Of a stretch of DNA of 60,000 bases, positions 12,301 through 21,111 are shown one piece after another. The number at the start of each line of letters is the position of its first letter. Position 1 is the first letter of the stretch. The notes beneath the pieces are model-generated. The model saw nothing but the letters and a program-made list of their open reading frames with translations, was not told the origin of the DNA and made no database searches. The stretch covers positions 64,001 through 124,000 of the forward strand of contig NMRA01000177.1 in the NCBI GenBank assembly GCA_002633005.1. The letters are read 5' to 3'. The position numbers and the translations under genes were made by a program. Source of the stretch: Phoronis australis (lineage: Eukaryota; Phoronida; Phoronidae).

Positions 12301-14644
12301 GTGAGGTGGACGTGGATGACCCAGGTAACTCCAATACCCCTATACAGCCAGCTGGAGTGGACATAGTGGACGAAACTAAGTATGTAGAGACATTTCTAGC
12401 TTCGTAATTTTAAATCGCATCAACTTTGGGTTAGTTTGTGGAAATTCAGTTCGTGTTGTAAGATAATGTAAATAAGACTTAAAGTTGAAGATATATTTTG
12501 TGCATCCACATATCCATGCGTGGGTGCATGTTGTTGCCGTCTCGGTCCGGTTGGTTTCTTGTTACTCTCTACCTCACAAATCCATGAAGAATCTTTGGCA
12601 AAGGTTTGCCGGCATGTTGGTAATAAACCTTTCTTGCTAAGTTTTACCAAACAGACATGTGACCCAATTAATGGCAGATTTGTATGAAGTTCCAGGCTTT
12701 CTACTTTCGGTCTTAATATTTCTAGTTTCGTCGTTACACCAACTTGTCAATTAGGTCCTACATAATCACTTATTGTTATAAAGCTCATCTCGTCTGGTTC
12801 TGGGCTCAGATTTGTAGATATTCCGTACTTGGAAATTTGGCATTTCGTTATTGCTCAAGACCAGCCTCAATAAGTTTGCTGTCCTCTTTTTTGGTTTCAA
12901 TTTCCTCTTATTTGATTTCCCAGTTACCCCTGTTTTCGTCTCTTGCCATTGTTTTGACTTTATTCATGCAAAAATGTTCATTTCAGTTAAATTTTACGAC
13001 TTAAGAAATATTTCTATCACACAAGCCTATTTATTTGTGGAATGATAAATCACTTGGAAAACTTTCCTCTTTTTTGTCATTGGTCTTTACAGGCCCTGGA
13101 GTACTGTAGTGGCCCCTAGTCGCAATTTTATGTTTTGCATCCACAGCTGTATCTTCTAAACTCTTTGGAGGATGTTTGTGAAATTTGACAAGTATACTCT
13201 TATGGAACTGACAACAGTGGGTGGGATCCAATTACTGCTGTGCGGCCTGTTGGCAATTTTATTTTTTCTTTGTGCCTCTGTATCTTGGGAGTTCCTTGAT
13301 GGATTTTCATGAAAAAGAGCAATTTATATTAGTAAGACAACAAGATCTTCCTATTTTCAGTCGGGTTTGACTGTGCCACCTAGTGGACAGTTTTATGATA
13401 CTGTTTGCGGTGCAGTTGTGGATGCATTTCAGCACATCTGACCTACGGGACTAAGTGTTGTGTCTGTTGGAGGCGCATTCAGTTTTGCTGGTGTGGGATG
13501 CTCCCTCTGTTGAGTATGCTTGAAACTATGAGCATGCCTTGATGCTTTGTTGTTTGTGATGCTTTCAGTGAGCTGGTATCAAACCCTTTGCATTGTACCT
13601 GTAAACATTTTGTAAGCAATTTACTTAGTCGCTGTTGTCACGCACATTTACTGTGCGTAGCCTTTCCACGTGATAACGCCCCAACATTCTAAACTTCTGT
13701 GTTTTAAAGTTCTGTGCTAGTACCTGGCCTTTCCCTGTGTGTTTTCTTGGCTTGTTATCCCTTCTGCTCTCATCATTGAGCAAAAGTGCATCATAACCAC
13801 GCGCGTTTTCGTCTTATGGTTGTAGCTCAAAACCTTCCTCTTTTTCATCCAATTTTTATTACAGTAAAAATTCACCAGTTTGGGACCGTTGAAATTACTC
13901 TGTTTACTCAAAGTCAGAGCTGGTACCAAATTTTAGACATTAATAGTGAATATTAGCCATCCATATTCAAGAATTGGAATCTCCGACATTTCTACGATAG
14001 GCAGTGTATTGATTTGTGAAAACGTTGCATCGGTAGCTAATTTTGACGATTTCATGAACTTCCAGTTTATTTTCCCAGTGTGTTGAACGTATGTGCAAAA
14101 CGCAGTGTCTGATATTTTAGAAATACGGTGAACGCCGTAACATCCCACGTCCCTATCATCGTAATCATGAAAATTCAGTTTGCATGAATGTCAGTGTTGA
14201 TTATCCCAAACTGGAGAATTTTTACCATAGTCTAAATGATCTCGTTTCCACCTAGCTATTCCACTACTCTTTCTCTCTCTCTCTCTCTCCTACTAGGGCC
14301 AATGATACTGTCATTGTTTCCGACACTGGCTGCTTTAACCAATGCATGCAAAGGTACCAGTTGGTTGCTTTGTTGTTTGCTTTTGCTCCTGTTGTTCTGC
14401 GTTACCTTACCACGGCTTCCGTTGCCTAATTTGGCTTCTCCTGACTATCGCGAAGCACCGAACAGTTTAACTTCCTGTCTGACCTGTTATCACTGTGGAC
14501 TCCACTCTGTTTTGCCACACAAGCTCCCATTTGGCAGAACTGTCCGCTTGTTACCGTAGACTTGCATCAGTATCTTCTCTCTCCACCAGGTGCTGCTTCT
14601 TTCGCCGGCGCAAGAAAAAGCGTGCCTCACACCAGCAGACCTAA
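283..14644 (+). CDS. CSNK1G: Casein kinase 1 gamma, 3' part of gene (exons through canonical last exon)
   Basis: Serine/threonine kinase of the CK1 gamma class; in other animals it is anchored to the plasma membrane by a palmitoylated C-terminus and phosphorylates the Wnt co-receptor LRP6. Exons joined in phase are 283-352, 633-781, 2201-2435, 3856-4026, 5460-5614, 7838-7915, 10630-10719, 12282-12379 and 14590-14644, giving 366 residues in the window. Visible: catalytic loop [10 protein letters not shown] (residues 87-96 of this part), [10 protein letters not shown] (D112), the CK1 signature [20 protein letters not shown], and [14 protein letters not shown]. After the kinase core come a variable linker, the conserved stretch [10 protein letters not shown] and a Cys-plus-basic tail. 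The glycine loop and catalytic lysine exons are upstream of the window. Family identity is very secure; orthology to one vertebrate paralogue is not implied. An alternative last exon lies at 14774-14828. Confidence 0.97.
353..632 (+). other. CSNK1G intron (280 bp)
   Basis: Bounded by GTGGGT and TATTTCAG. I see no repeat or other feature inside. The 1-282 stretch before the first exon is likewise intronic, with nothing recognisable. Confidence 0.9.
633..781 (+). CDS. CSNK1G: CSNK1G exon: [20 protein letters not shown] to VLMVAIQL
   Basis: The acceptor CTGTATTTCAG ends at 632. The exon enters with AG completing a Glu codon and ends in phase 0 before GTAAGT. It encodes the hinge region and the [13 protein letters not shown] segment typical of CK1. 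The preceding intron is only 280 bp. Confidence 0.97.
782..2200 (+). other. CSNK1G intron (1.4 kb)
   Basis: Contains one palindromic MITE at 890-1029. The remainder (1030-2200) shows no recognisable coding or repeat structure. Confidence 0.85.
890..1029. mobile_element. Short palindromic MITE, 'GTTCAGTAACGC' family, copy 1
   Basis: The left end GCGTGCGTTCAGTAACGCTA is inverted at the right end (GCGTTACTGAACGGAAGGC). Inner arms TAGGACCTAGC and TTTTTAGCAAGGTC also pair loosely. Further copies are at 33805-33956 and, doubled, at 35986-36229. There is no coding capacity; this is a non-autonomous, foldback-type element. The target-site duplication is not clear. Confidence 0.75.
2201..2435 (+). 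CDS. CSNK1G: CSNK1G exon: catalytic loop, DFG and activation segment
   Basis: The acceptor TTGTCTTTCAG ends at 2200. The exon enters in phase 0 and leaves in phase 1 before GTTAGT. It encodes [19 protein letters not shown], then DFGLAKEY and [17 protein letters not shown]. The catalytic Asp (YRD), Asn (PEN) and the DFG Asp are all intact, so the kinase should be active. Confidence 0.97.
2820..3320. mobile_element. TTAA-flanked MITE with ~45-bp TIRs and internal minisatellite
   Basis: The left terminus (AGCTGCCTTTCGCCCTGTTT...) and right terminus (...AAATAGGGCGGAATGCAGCT) form inverted repeats of about 45 bp. TTAA sits directly outside both ends (2816-2819 and 3321-3324), the target-site duplication expected of piggyBac or Kolobok superfamily elements. 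There is no transposase. A 51-bp minisatellite fills the interior. A related single terminus occurs at about 58985-59040. Confidence 0.85.
3058..3262. repeat. 51-bp minisatellite, about 4 copies, inside the MITE
   Basis: The unit contains GGAATCCTATCATGGAAGGG followed by TATCTTATGAGATGGATGGTG. Because 51 is divisible by three and no stop occurs in two opposite frames, both strands show spurious open frames of 17-residue repeats. Not a gene. Confidence 0.9.
3856..4026 (+). CDS. CSNK1G: CSNK1G exon: [20 protein letters not shown] to EVLCEEFP
   Basis: The acceptor TTTTTGCAG ends at 3855 and the donor is GTAGTG. It enters with AA completing Glu and leaves in phase 1. It encodes the C-lobe segment [20 protein letters not shown], near-invariant in CK1 gamma. 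Confidence 0.97.
4027..5459 (+). other. CSNK1G intron (1.4 kb) with a hAT-like MITE
   Basis: Contains the element at 4302-4792. Nothing else was recognised in 4027-4293 or 4803-5459. Confidence 0.85.
4302..4792. mobile_element. hAT-like MITE with exact 8-bp target duplication
   Basis: It begins CAGGGCTTGGAA and ends TTCCACGCCC, so the ends are inverted (CAGGGCKTGGAA). The 8-mer TGTTGATC immediately precedes the element (4294-4301) and immediately follows it (4793-4800). An 8-bp duplication with CAGGG-type ends fits the hAT superfamily. The interior is rich in TTTCCGCG motifs and a poly-T run and encodes no transposase. Confidence 0.8.
5460..5614 (+). CDS. CSNK1G: CSNK1G exon: end of kinase domain
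   Basis: The acceptor GTTCTGCAG ends at 5459 and the donor GTGAGT starts at 5615. It encodes [20 protein letters not shown], then [14 protein letters not shown] and [11 protein letters not shown], closing the kinase fold. It leaves in phase 0. Confidence 0.97.
5615..7837 (+). other. CSNK1G intron (2.2 kb), mostly a degenerate tandem repeat
   Basis: The stretch 5730-7240 is a diverged repeat array annotated separately. Nothing was recognised in 7240-7837. Confidence 0.8.
5730..7240. repeat. Degenerate intronic tandem repeat, about 10 units of 100-160 bp
   Basis: Recurring blocks in fixed order: a 'TCTGCCTC..TGTCTACCAA' stretch, 'CTTCATGAAATTTAGCA', 'GTTCCCATTGAGG', 'TTGATTTTTGGA' and 'GCCCCCTAGTGACA'. 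GAAATTT-like anchors recur near 5751, 6043, 6206, 6304, 6405, 6540, 6700, 6836, 6980 and 7113. A shorter array of the same family is at 13080-13440 in a later intron. Units are diverged and no open frame is conserved. Confidence 0.65.
7838..7915 (+). CDS. CSNK1G: CSNK1G exon: linker, 26 codons
   Basis: The acceptor TTTAACCAG ends at 7837 and the donor is GTATGT. It is exactly 78 nt, phase 0 to phase 0, and reads [16 protein letters not shown]... This is a low-conservation Pro/Ser/basic linker after the kinase core. Because it is symmetric it could be skipped without a frameshift. Confidence 0.88.
7916..10629 (+). other. CSNK1G intron (2.7 kb)
   Basis: Contains the inverted-repeat element at 8282-8619. 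The remainder (8620-10629) shows no recognisable repeat or exon. Confidence 0.8.
8282..8619. mobile_element. 338-bp element with perfect 30-bp inverted ends and internal GGGCGGTTAA repeats
   Basis: Positions 8282-8311 and 8590-8619 are exact reverse complements (ACACTTACCGTAATCGTTCG...). Between them is an imperfect tandem array built on 'GGGCGGTTAACCGAGCA' and 'TGGGCGGTTAA', roughly 55-65 bp per unit, with G-runs. A single N sits in a G-run at 8408. No coding capacity. Superfamily unknown; no convincing target duplication. Confidence 0.8.
10630..10719 (+). CDS. CSNK1G: CSNK1G exon: linker, 30 codons
   Basis: The acceptor ATATTTGCAG ends at 10629 and the donor is GTATGT. It is 90 nt, phase 0 to 0, reading [20 protein letters not shown] then [10 protein letters not shown]. 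Vertebrate CK1 gamma genes also have a variable linker here. Support is the clean splice sites, open frame and phase fit rather than strong conservation. Confidence 0.82.
10720..12281 (+). other. CSNK1G intron (1.6 kb)
   Basis: I see no gene, repeat array or transposon ends in this stretch. Confidence 0.75.
12282..12379 (+). CDS. CSNK1G: CSNK1G exon: conserved tail segment [15 protein letters not shown]
   Basis: The acceptor TTGCTTGCAG ends at 12281 and the donor GTATGT starts at 12380. It encodes [20 protein letters not shown] and ends DIVDET plus two bases of a Lys codon (phase 2). This matches the STNGELNVDDP segment that precedes the cysteine tail in vertebrate CK1 gamma. Confidence 0.93.
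13080..13440. repeat. Degenerate intronic repeat, 2-3 units, same family as 5730-7240
   Basis: Shares 'GGCCCCTAGTCGCAATTTTA', 'GTGAAATTTGACA' and 'GCCACCTAGTGGACAGTTTT' blocks with the array in the earlier intron. Spacing between anchors is about 140 bp. Confidence 0.55.
14266..14291. repeat. (CT)n microsatellite
   Basis: A run of TCTCTCT dinucleotides about 25 bp long, about 300 bp upstream of the first alternative last exon. Confidence 0.9.
14590..14644 (+). CDS. CSNK1G: CSNK1G last exon A: canonical palmitoylation/polybasic tail
   Basis: The acceptor TCTCTCCACCAG ends at 14589. One G completes Lys, then [17 protein letters not shown] and TAA. It corresponds to the CCCFFKR-type C-terminus of vertebrate CK1 gamma, where the cysteines are palmitoylated and the kinase is held at the plasma membrane. 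It has one cysteine fewer than the vertebrate CCC. An alternative last exon of identical length follows 129 bp downstream. Confidence 0.93.
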
Positions 14645-14773
14645 GAGGATTTGACAAAAAACACAAAAAACTTTTATAATATCTCAGTGGATTGCGTCCA
14701 CACTGATACATGGTCCACATCACATCACCCCGGGGCGTCTTTTCTGATTGGTGCACCCTGTTTTCATCTACAG

Positions 14774-14828
14774 GTGTTGCGGATGCTTCGGGAAGTCGAA
14801 GAAACAGAAAAACAAGCACGCAAAATGA
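14774..14828 (+). CDS. CSNK1G: CSNK1G alternative last exon B: second Cys/basic tail
   Basis: The acceptor TTTTCATCTACAG ends at 14773. One G completes the same Lys codon, then CCGCFGKSKKQKNKHAK and TGA at 14826-14828. Like exon A it is 55 nt, enters in the same phase and encodes 17 residues after the Lys, with a cysteine cluster followed by lysines. Splicing from 12379 to 14774 instead of 14590 would give a kinase with a different lipid-anchor tail. Inferred from sequence alone; transcript evidence is not available here. Confidence 0.8.
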
Positions 14829-16903
14829 CATGAGGTGCCTGACCAAGCCACGGATGACGTTCCAATGAAGTCTCGTTTCAGTGGTGCCAACAAGCACACC
14901 ATTCTTACTAATCAGAGTAGCAGTGAAAGTTTTAGCACCAGACAATAGCATGGCGTGTCGCTGTCGTCGTGTATTGTGTGCAGTTTGTACCGTTAACTGT
15001 AATGACTACAACGTCACTGATCCTCTGGAGGCTATAGCAGTGGAGTGCAGTATTGATACGATAATTGACAAAGGTTCTCTAAAATGTTTTTCCATCAGCT
15101 GCTTATGCGCTGTGTGGGCGAAGTTGCATTGCGCAGTTCATTATCGTAGTTTTCATTCCCAGGGTACGCTGAAGCTGAAGTGTAGTTGACTTTCAAATCT
15201 CAACACTTGTTAGGTGGATTCATGTTAATGTATAACTAAGTTCAGTTTTGTCCATACCATCTTGTAGGCATTAGAAAATCATTTTCATGCAACAGGCACT
15301 TCATTTGAACACTGGGTGAGTTGTTCCGTGTTGGTAAATTACTGCCAATCACTTACTAGACATAACCGGTGTAAAACTGCTGAAAACTCCACTGTTAAAA
15401 CGCTACTTGTGGTAAAATTAGTTTGGTTCACTCGGATTACATGTTACAACATGACCTCATCCTTGAAAGTTAATCTTGAGGATACTGCAAGCCATGTGGA
15501 TACATATATTATGCGTGTGTGGTTTTTCAGTCTGTAAATATTTTGCTTCTTACGACGTTAACCATGGCTTGGTCGGGAGTTTTACAAATGGGACTGTGTG
15601 CAGTAATTTGTGATGATTGATTACAAATTCTATACCAAATGTAAATGCATAGTTTTATAAATGTTAAATGAATGAAAGAGAATTGTCTTGGAAAGATTTC
15701 TTCTTGTTTTAACTCGTTATTCAGTTATGCTTGCATGTAAGTTATATGGCGTGCATGTATTCTAATGAGCTGGGCAACTCTGGTGTCATTGGATACACTG
15801 CCTATGCCTAGAATCTTTTTGCACATCTTGTGCATACCCGGTCGCATATCTGTCGCCTGGATCTTATTCAGACCTTCTGTAAGTGGTCAGATGATAGCCG
15901 CCGTACACTGTAGTTCATGGACGCATTGCATTAGCCGAGATATAGGTCTATATAAATGTTTCTTTTCTGGACAACTACACGTTTTTGACTGCCAGTGTGT
16001 TAAAACAAAGCAATTTTAGGTTTAATATTGTTCTCTTGCCCCCATGTCAAAGAAGGTGAATTTATTGATTTAGTCCTGTAATTTGTAAGAGAGGACATGA
16101 TGAAGCAGGACTAGTTCTGCATGGATTGAGATGTTGGCCTTTTTATCGGTGATGCTTTTGGTGAGAGTGCTCCTTGTGGCAGAAATCTTAGTTTTTCTGG
16201 AAATACCAACTGTCGCCAACTCATGTAAAACTGGTCAAGTCTGTTAAAACGTTTTGGCAAAAGTCTTATTGTTCTCATAAGTTTGTAGTTTTTGTACTTA
16301 ACTTGGAAAAAGCCTACTTGCTATCGCTGTGATTCGCTTGTCTGATTAAAAGATCGTCTAGTTGAGAGTAGGTTAGCTGACCACAAGTAGTTTTCCTCAA
16401 GTTTCTGTTTGCATCCATACCCTGTCTGATGTCGAGAGGACTGTCCATCCTTAAAATTGTTTTGAGCCGCAGGGGAGCTTGAGCATTCCACATTAATTCA
16501 ATGTGAAATTGAGAACACGGGAGGAATCTGAATTGAGACGTTGTGGTTGTTGTTTATGGAGAAATAAGTTTTGTTGTAAAAAATTCAAACCTAGTCAATT
16601 TATTTTGACTGTTTTAGTTTATATGGGGTCTGCTGGCCTTCTCTGTCCTGTACACACTGACATATTATCTGAGACAGGAATAAAATATATAAAGTTAACG
16701 TTTTGTTTGGTTGCATCTTTGGGAGGTCGTTTTATTGTGCTGTCGCATTTAACTGAGGTGATGAACGAGGAGTATTTTTATTGGTTCCTTGTGACAAGGT
16801 CAGGGCTTGTAATGACATGACATGAAAGAGGAAAATTTTGCAGGTGGCGTACCGTTCTACAAATAAATAAGTTTGTACTGTACGATTTAACTGCAAGAAT
16901 AAA
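14829..16903 (+). other. Probable CSNK1G 3' UTR and downstream flank
   Basis: No further exon-like sequence. The first AATAAA signals on this strand that I found after the stops are at 16862 and 16898, so the 3' UTR may be about 2 kb. Inferred. Confidence 0.45.
16862..16903 (+). terminator. Candidate polyadenylation signals (AATAAA x2) for CSNK1G
   Basis: AATAAA at 16862-16867 and 16898-16903, followed by AT-rich sequence. Nearest canonical signals after both stop codons. Placement is inferred. Confidence 0.4.
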
Positions 16904-18730
16904 GTCAAAATATTGAAAAAAAATGACAAAAAGAGAGGAAACTGGAAATCAAAACCAAAAAGGAAACCCTTAAAAGAGGAAAATCACGTGCTCTGCGAGG
17001 TCCAATAACGGAACAAGTGCAAGATCCAAATAAAGGTCGTTGGATTGCAGACGATGAATACGTAATAATCTCCTACCCGGTAAATTCCGTTGAAACTGAC
17101 TGATCTTCACTCAAAGGTGAGTTATGTACGAATTGGATCTTGAGTTCCCGAAGCGTAAACCAAAGACATGGGCACCTTTAGCAAGTCTCAGTCGTATAAT
17201 TTGGGGATGGGCAGATAGTCCAGATTAATGGTTCCATGACTAAAAAGGCAGTAAACAACAAAACAAAATGACCCTGCCGCGTTAGTTCCACTGGCGATCT
17301 ATGGTGTAGGGTGTCACATGGGGAGCACAACTTTGGAAGATCGCATAAACTCTACAGACAGTTGGTGGGCGGCGTTTTTTGCTGTTTTTTATCGAACCCG
17401 TAGATGAGGGGACCGGCCGGGGCTCGCTGGGCCACTCGAAATCCGCGTATGAGTTCAAACACGATCTTCGTCAACTGAATTGATGTCTTTTTCTTGGAAA
17501 ACTTATTTACAACTCTAGAGAAAACGCCACGGGATTTTACGGTTTCCCTTTGGAATCCTAATCTTTCTGCCGCTAAAAATTATGTCTTTACTTAAAATCA
17601 TGTTAATGACGTGTTGCTTCCGGTCTAAACTTAGTGGTGTCTTTCAAAATTTTGTTGTGATTTCACTCTCACGAATCAAGAGATGATCGCTATTGTTAAC
17701 GAGGGCCAAGCTTGTGCATAGTGGTCCAATCACTAGGTTCATTGTTAGACTAGTACACCACGCGCTGGGAGACTGATCTCGCAGGTCCCCTACGTGCCTA
17801 GCCAGCTGGCTACTGACCACCTAGCGGCTCACGGAGAAAAAGCTAGGGAGACTGATATGGCAGGGCACGAAATGAATACAGAAATCGGGTCGGTTATAAA
17901 GGCACGTCGTGAGCATTGGATCAAAACAGCGACTGTTAAATCACTGAATTAAGGAATTTGGACGAGGATTAATCTCTTTTCAAAACTTGCAGCAGGTGTT
18001 AGTGAACACAAATAAGTCTCCGAGGCGTAAGAGCACGCGCGCACCCTTGGGGCTCAGGGCGGACTCGAACGAGCCCCCCATTAGGCGAAGTGGGCAAAAA
18101 GGTCCGCCCCTGATAGACAAAAAATCATAGAAAATGAGGCATAAGTCTATTAAACATGCGCAAACGCGGAATTCACAGTGGTGCTCCCGTTTTTATTTTT
18201 TTTAGTCCGGCCGCTTTTTTGTTACCAAAAGGTCCACAAAGTCAGGAATTCGAGCCCCACCATTTTGAAGGCATGGTGCACGCATGAAGAGGCGACTCGA
18301 TCATTCGTTTTCAGCAGTCGCATGCATGCAGACACACAACTCTGAGGCTCTCACTCATGATCAAAGCCCTTCGTTTTCTTAGTCATCCTTCTGTCATATG
18401 TACAAGTCGTTGACGCAATATTATGTCGGAGTGCATACGGAGCTGCTCTGTGCTGGCCTAGCAGGAGATTCGATGGAGTGACAGCCTCGTAACCTTTGAC
18501 CTCGGATAAAAAGTAAAGAAACATCCACGCGCCGGTTCCACTTGAAGGTTCCGCCGGGGGTTCCGGCTGCCAAATCCTTTTTCTCGCTGCACGGTATATA
18601 TTTCGTATATTTGAAGTTCCCCGGAAATAAAGACATATGTGAACTATTGTAAAGAAATGGCCAATTTTTTGTGAACAAGGTTTGAGATATCCTGAACATT
18701 CCCTGACATTTGGCCCACCTGTAAGTTCCG
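16904..18730. other. Intergenic, no gene recognised
   Basis: No open frame with gene-like character. A stretch near 17765-17860 shares 'ACTGACCACCTAGCGGC' with 25675-25700, so it is probably repeat-derived. Nothing else recognised. Confidence 0.6.
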
Positions 18731-18731
18731 G

Positions 18732-19968
18732 ATAATCATTAAGAGTGACTCCGTATTAAAAACAACAGGTAGAGTCTATATCCAAAATCACAGATTTTTT
18801 TGAGACTTAGCACACGGATTCGGTTTGGAAAGATATACAAAAACCTCGTTTTTTAAGAAGTATTCAATGACCTGCACCTCCATTTTTTGCAACAAAGAAG
18901 GCGCCGAAGTGGACATGTCTGAATGCATTTTTGTAGCATTTATAGTGATAACAAATGAGTGATTCAGTTTGAAAGAACTATGATTGAATAATTTAATGGC
19001 ACAACTTTGAAAATTCATTTTTCAGTTTATATGCTTTGATTTTGTGTGGCAAAAACGGCTATTTTGAATGAAGTCATTTTTGGCCAAATTTGGAACTTTG
19101 TTGCAACCGTGCACCTTTCCAAGACCTGATCTTATAATAATTTGCTCAGTCATTTCTATCTGTTCATAATCCGTGATCTATAATAAAAAATCTTGCCTCT
19201 CCCGTAGTTTTTGCTTACAAAGCATAACACGAACCGCACTTCAGTTGGTCCTATTTGCCTGTTCTTAGTTGCCTCAACCACCAATAGGGGGTTCTTGGAA
19301 CATGTAATTAGTTTGCACTCTGAGGTTTGCAAAAAGACGACGTAAAAAGCATGTAGTTGTATCTTAGGGAAAAATAAGACAGCTTTACTAAAATTACCGT
19401 TCTCTGAAAACCACACTGATGGTTATTGCTTATTTAAAAAAATATGTACATAAATTATGACTGGCATGCGTTCTTCTATATCGGATGGGCGTCGCTGTGA
19501 CTAGAAGCCGAATCTGCCTTGCTCTCGTTTTTCATCTTCGTTTTGAGAGCCACTGGCATAGGGAAGGGGCACCCAAGGGGGCCATGGCCCTCTGCCCAGT
19601 GTTCAGTACAAAAATTTTGCGTTCATATTGTAATGCCCCTGCGGCAGGTTGCTAGGAATTTCATGAGTCTCCACACGTCACTAAAAATTTACGTTTGCAC
19701 CCCTTCGGTCAGAAAACAATTCATAGAAGACAATTTTATTAATGACTCAGTTCATGACAGAATTAGGTCAACTAAGTTCAACACAAGTAATGGTTTGGAC
19801 TTCAAATTCCATATCGAGCGACTGCCAGTGCCTCAGTCCTGTGGCGTAGCACGTACTGGGGGGGGGGGGGCAAATGCTGGTGCCTGCCGNGTTACACAGC
19901 TGCCCATCAGACCGGTGAATGGGGTGGGGATGCCATTTGACCTGGTGCTTGCTACACCACTGGATTGA
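18732..19968. repeat. Dispersed ~1.2 kb repeat, copy 1
   Basis: Aligns by eye, in the same orientation, with about 23180-24450. Shared landmarks in order: 'AATCACAGATTTTTTT', 'CACCAATAGGGGG', 'TCTGCCTTGCTCTCGTTTTT' and 'GAGAGCCACTGGCATAG', ending in a G-run and GGTGGGG-rich segment. No conserved open frame, so not obviously coding. A single N is at 19890. Confidence 0.8.
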
Positions 19969-20937
19969 CTACTGTCGATTTCAGGTGTGCAGCGATTAGA
20001 CACTTTCTCCTTTGGTGAAAACCGGCTCCAAATACTCTTCGGTGAATATCGCATATGATTTGACTCCACCACTGGTCCTGCTCAGTCACAAATTTAGCTA
20101 CTGTAGCGAGTAGGAGCTCATCCTCTGGCACTAGATGCCTTGATTTACGAGGTACTTTACAGTATCTCGCATGTTCTGAAGGGTTTTTAGCAGGATTGGC
20201 TAAAGCTTTCGTAATCGCACCTTTTTGTTGAAAACTGTTTAAACAAACAGATCGGACCTTCGTTCCCCATGATACCATCAAAAGCAGTCTTTACAATTCG
20301 TACAAGTTCAAACTTTAAAGGCATTTACCTCTAAAGAGTGTTTAAATTAACATGATAATGGAAAAAATAAGAGAGTTACATGTACTATTATTTTCTATGT
20401 ATCCTCAACCCATACGGTTTTTCAAGACGATTTTTTTAAATGTAAATTTGAGGCAAGATGTTTTTTGCTCAGTCATCAAGATTAGCTCTTTAGCTATATG
20501 TTCCAAAAGTTACACAAAGCTATTAAGGTGCAGTATGGCAGTGGCCAAAAGGGTTTACCATTAGTGCCGTTTTGACGTCCCTGGGGAACTTTCAACGGCG
20601 TCTCCCTCGGAGAATTAAACTCCTTAATCCGCCGTTATTCTGCCGTAATGGAAAATAATTATAAACTGATGATGAGAGAGCTGATAAACCTCCCTTAAAA
20701 ACATGGGCGGCTCACCATCAGGGGCTGGAGGGGGGGGGGGTTATAGCCCCCACATTTTTCAGTACTGAATCGCCCATGGAAAACTGAATGGGAATTTTCC
20801 AAGTCACTTGGTGCTCAGTCTCCCAGCTTCCTTGGAAGAGGTTTTAAAGCTTAGCCACCCAGAGAAAGAGAGACATATTATACGTTTATTAACTTATATA
20901 GCAAATTAGTGAAATACAATGAAGACTATACCCATTT
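19969..20937. other. Intergenic, no gene recognised
   Basis: A minus-strand open frame of 109 codons (19952-20281) resembles no family I know. A G-rich run at about 20730 is likely transposon debris. Confidence 0.5.
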
Positions 20938-21108
20938 GGACACATCTGTCCAATCAAATTTATCCATACATCCATCCAATCAAACACATCTATTCATCCG
21001 TCCGATCAAATCTATCCATATATCCATCCAGTCAATTACATCAACCAATTCGTCCAATCAAGTCCATTGAAACATTCATCCATGCATCCTTCCAATGAAA
21101 TCCTTAAA
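20938..21108. repeat. 28-bp minisatellite, left part
   Basis: Diverged units around 'CATCCATCCAATCAAATC'. The array resumes at 22482 after the inserted transposon. Confidence 0.85.
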
Positions 21109-21111
21109 GGA

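Larger units (their letters stand above)
12380..14589 (+). other. CSNK1G last intron (2.2 kb)
   Basis: Contains a second, shorter degenerate repeat array (13080-13440) and a (CT)n tract ending near 14290. Otherwise nothing recognised. Confidence 0.75.

Noticed and set aside
14490-14951. 153-codon minus-strand open frame
   Set aside because: Antisense shadow of the two CSNK1G last exons; no family resemblance.
19952-20281. 109-codon minus-strand frame
   Set aside because: No domain recognised; overlaps the edge of a dispersed repeat.
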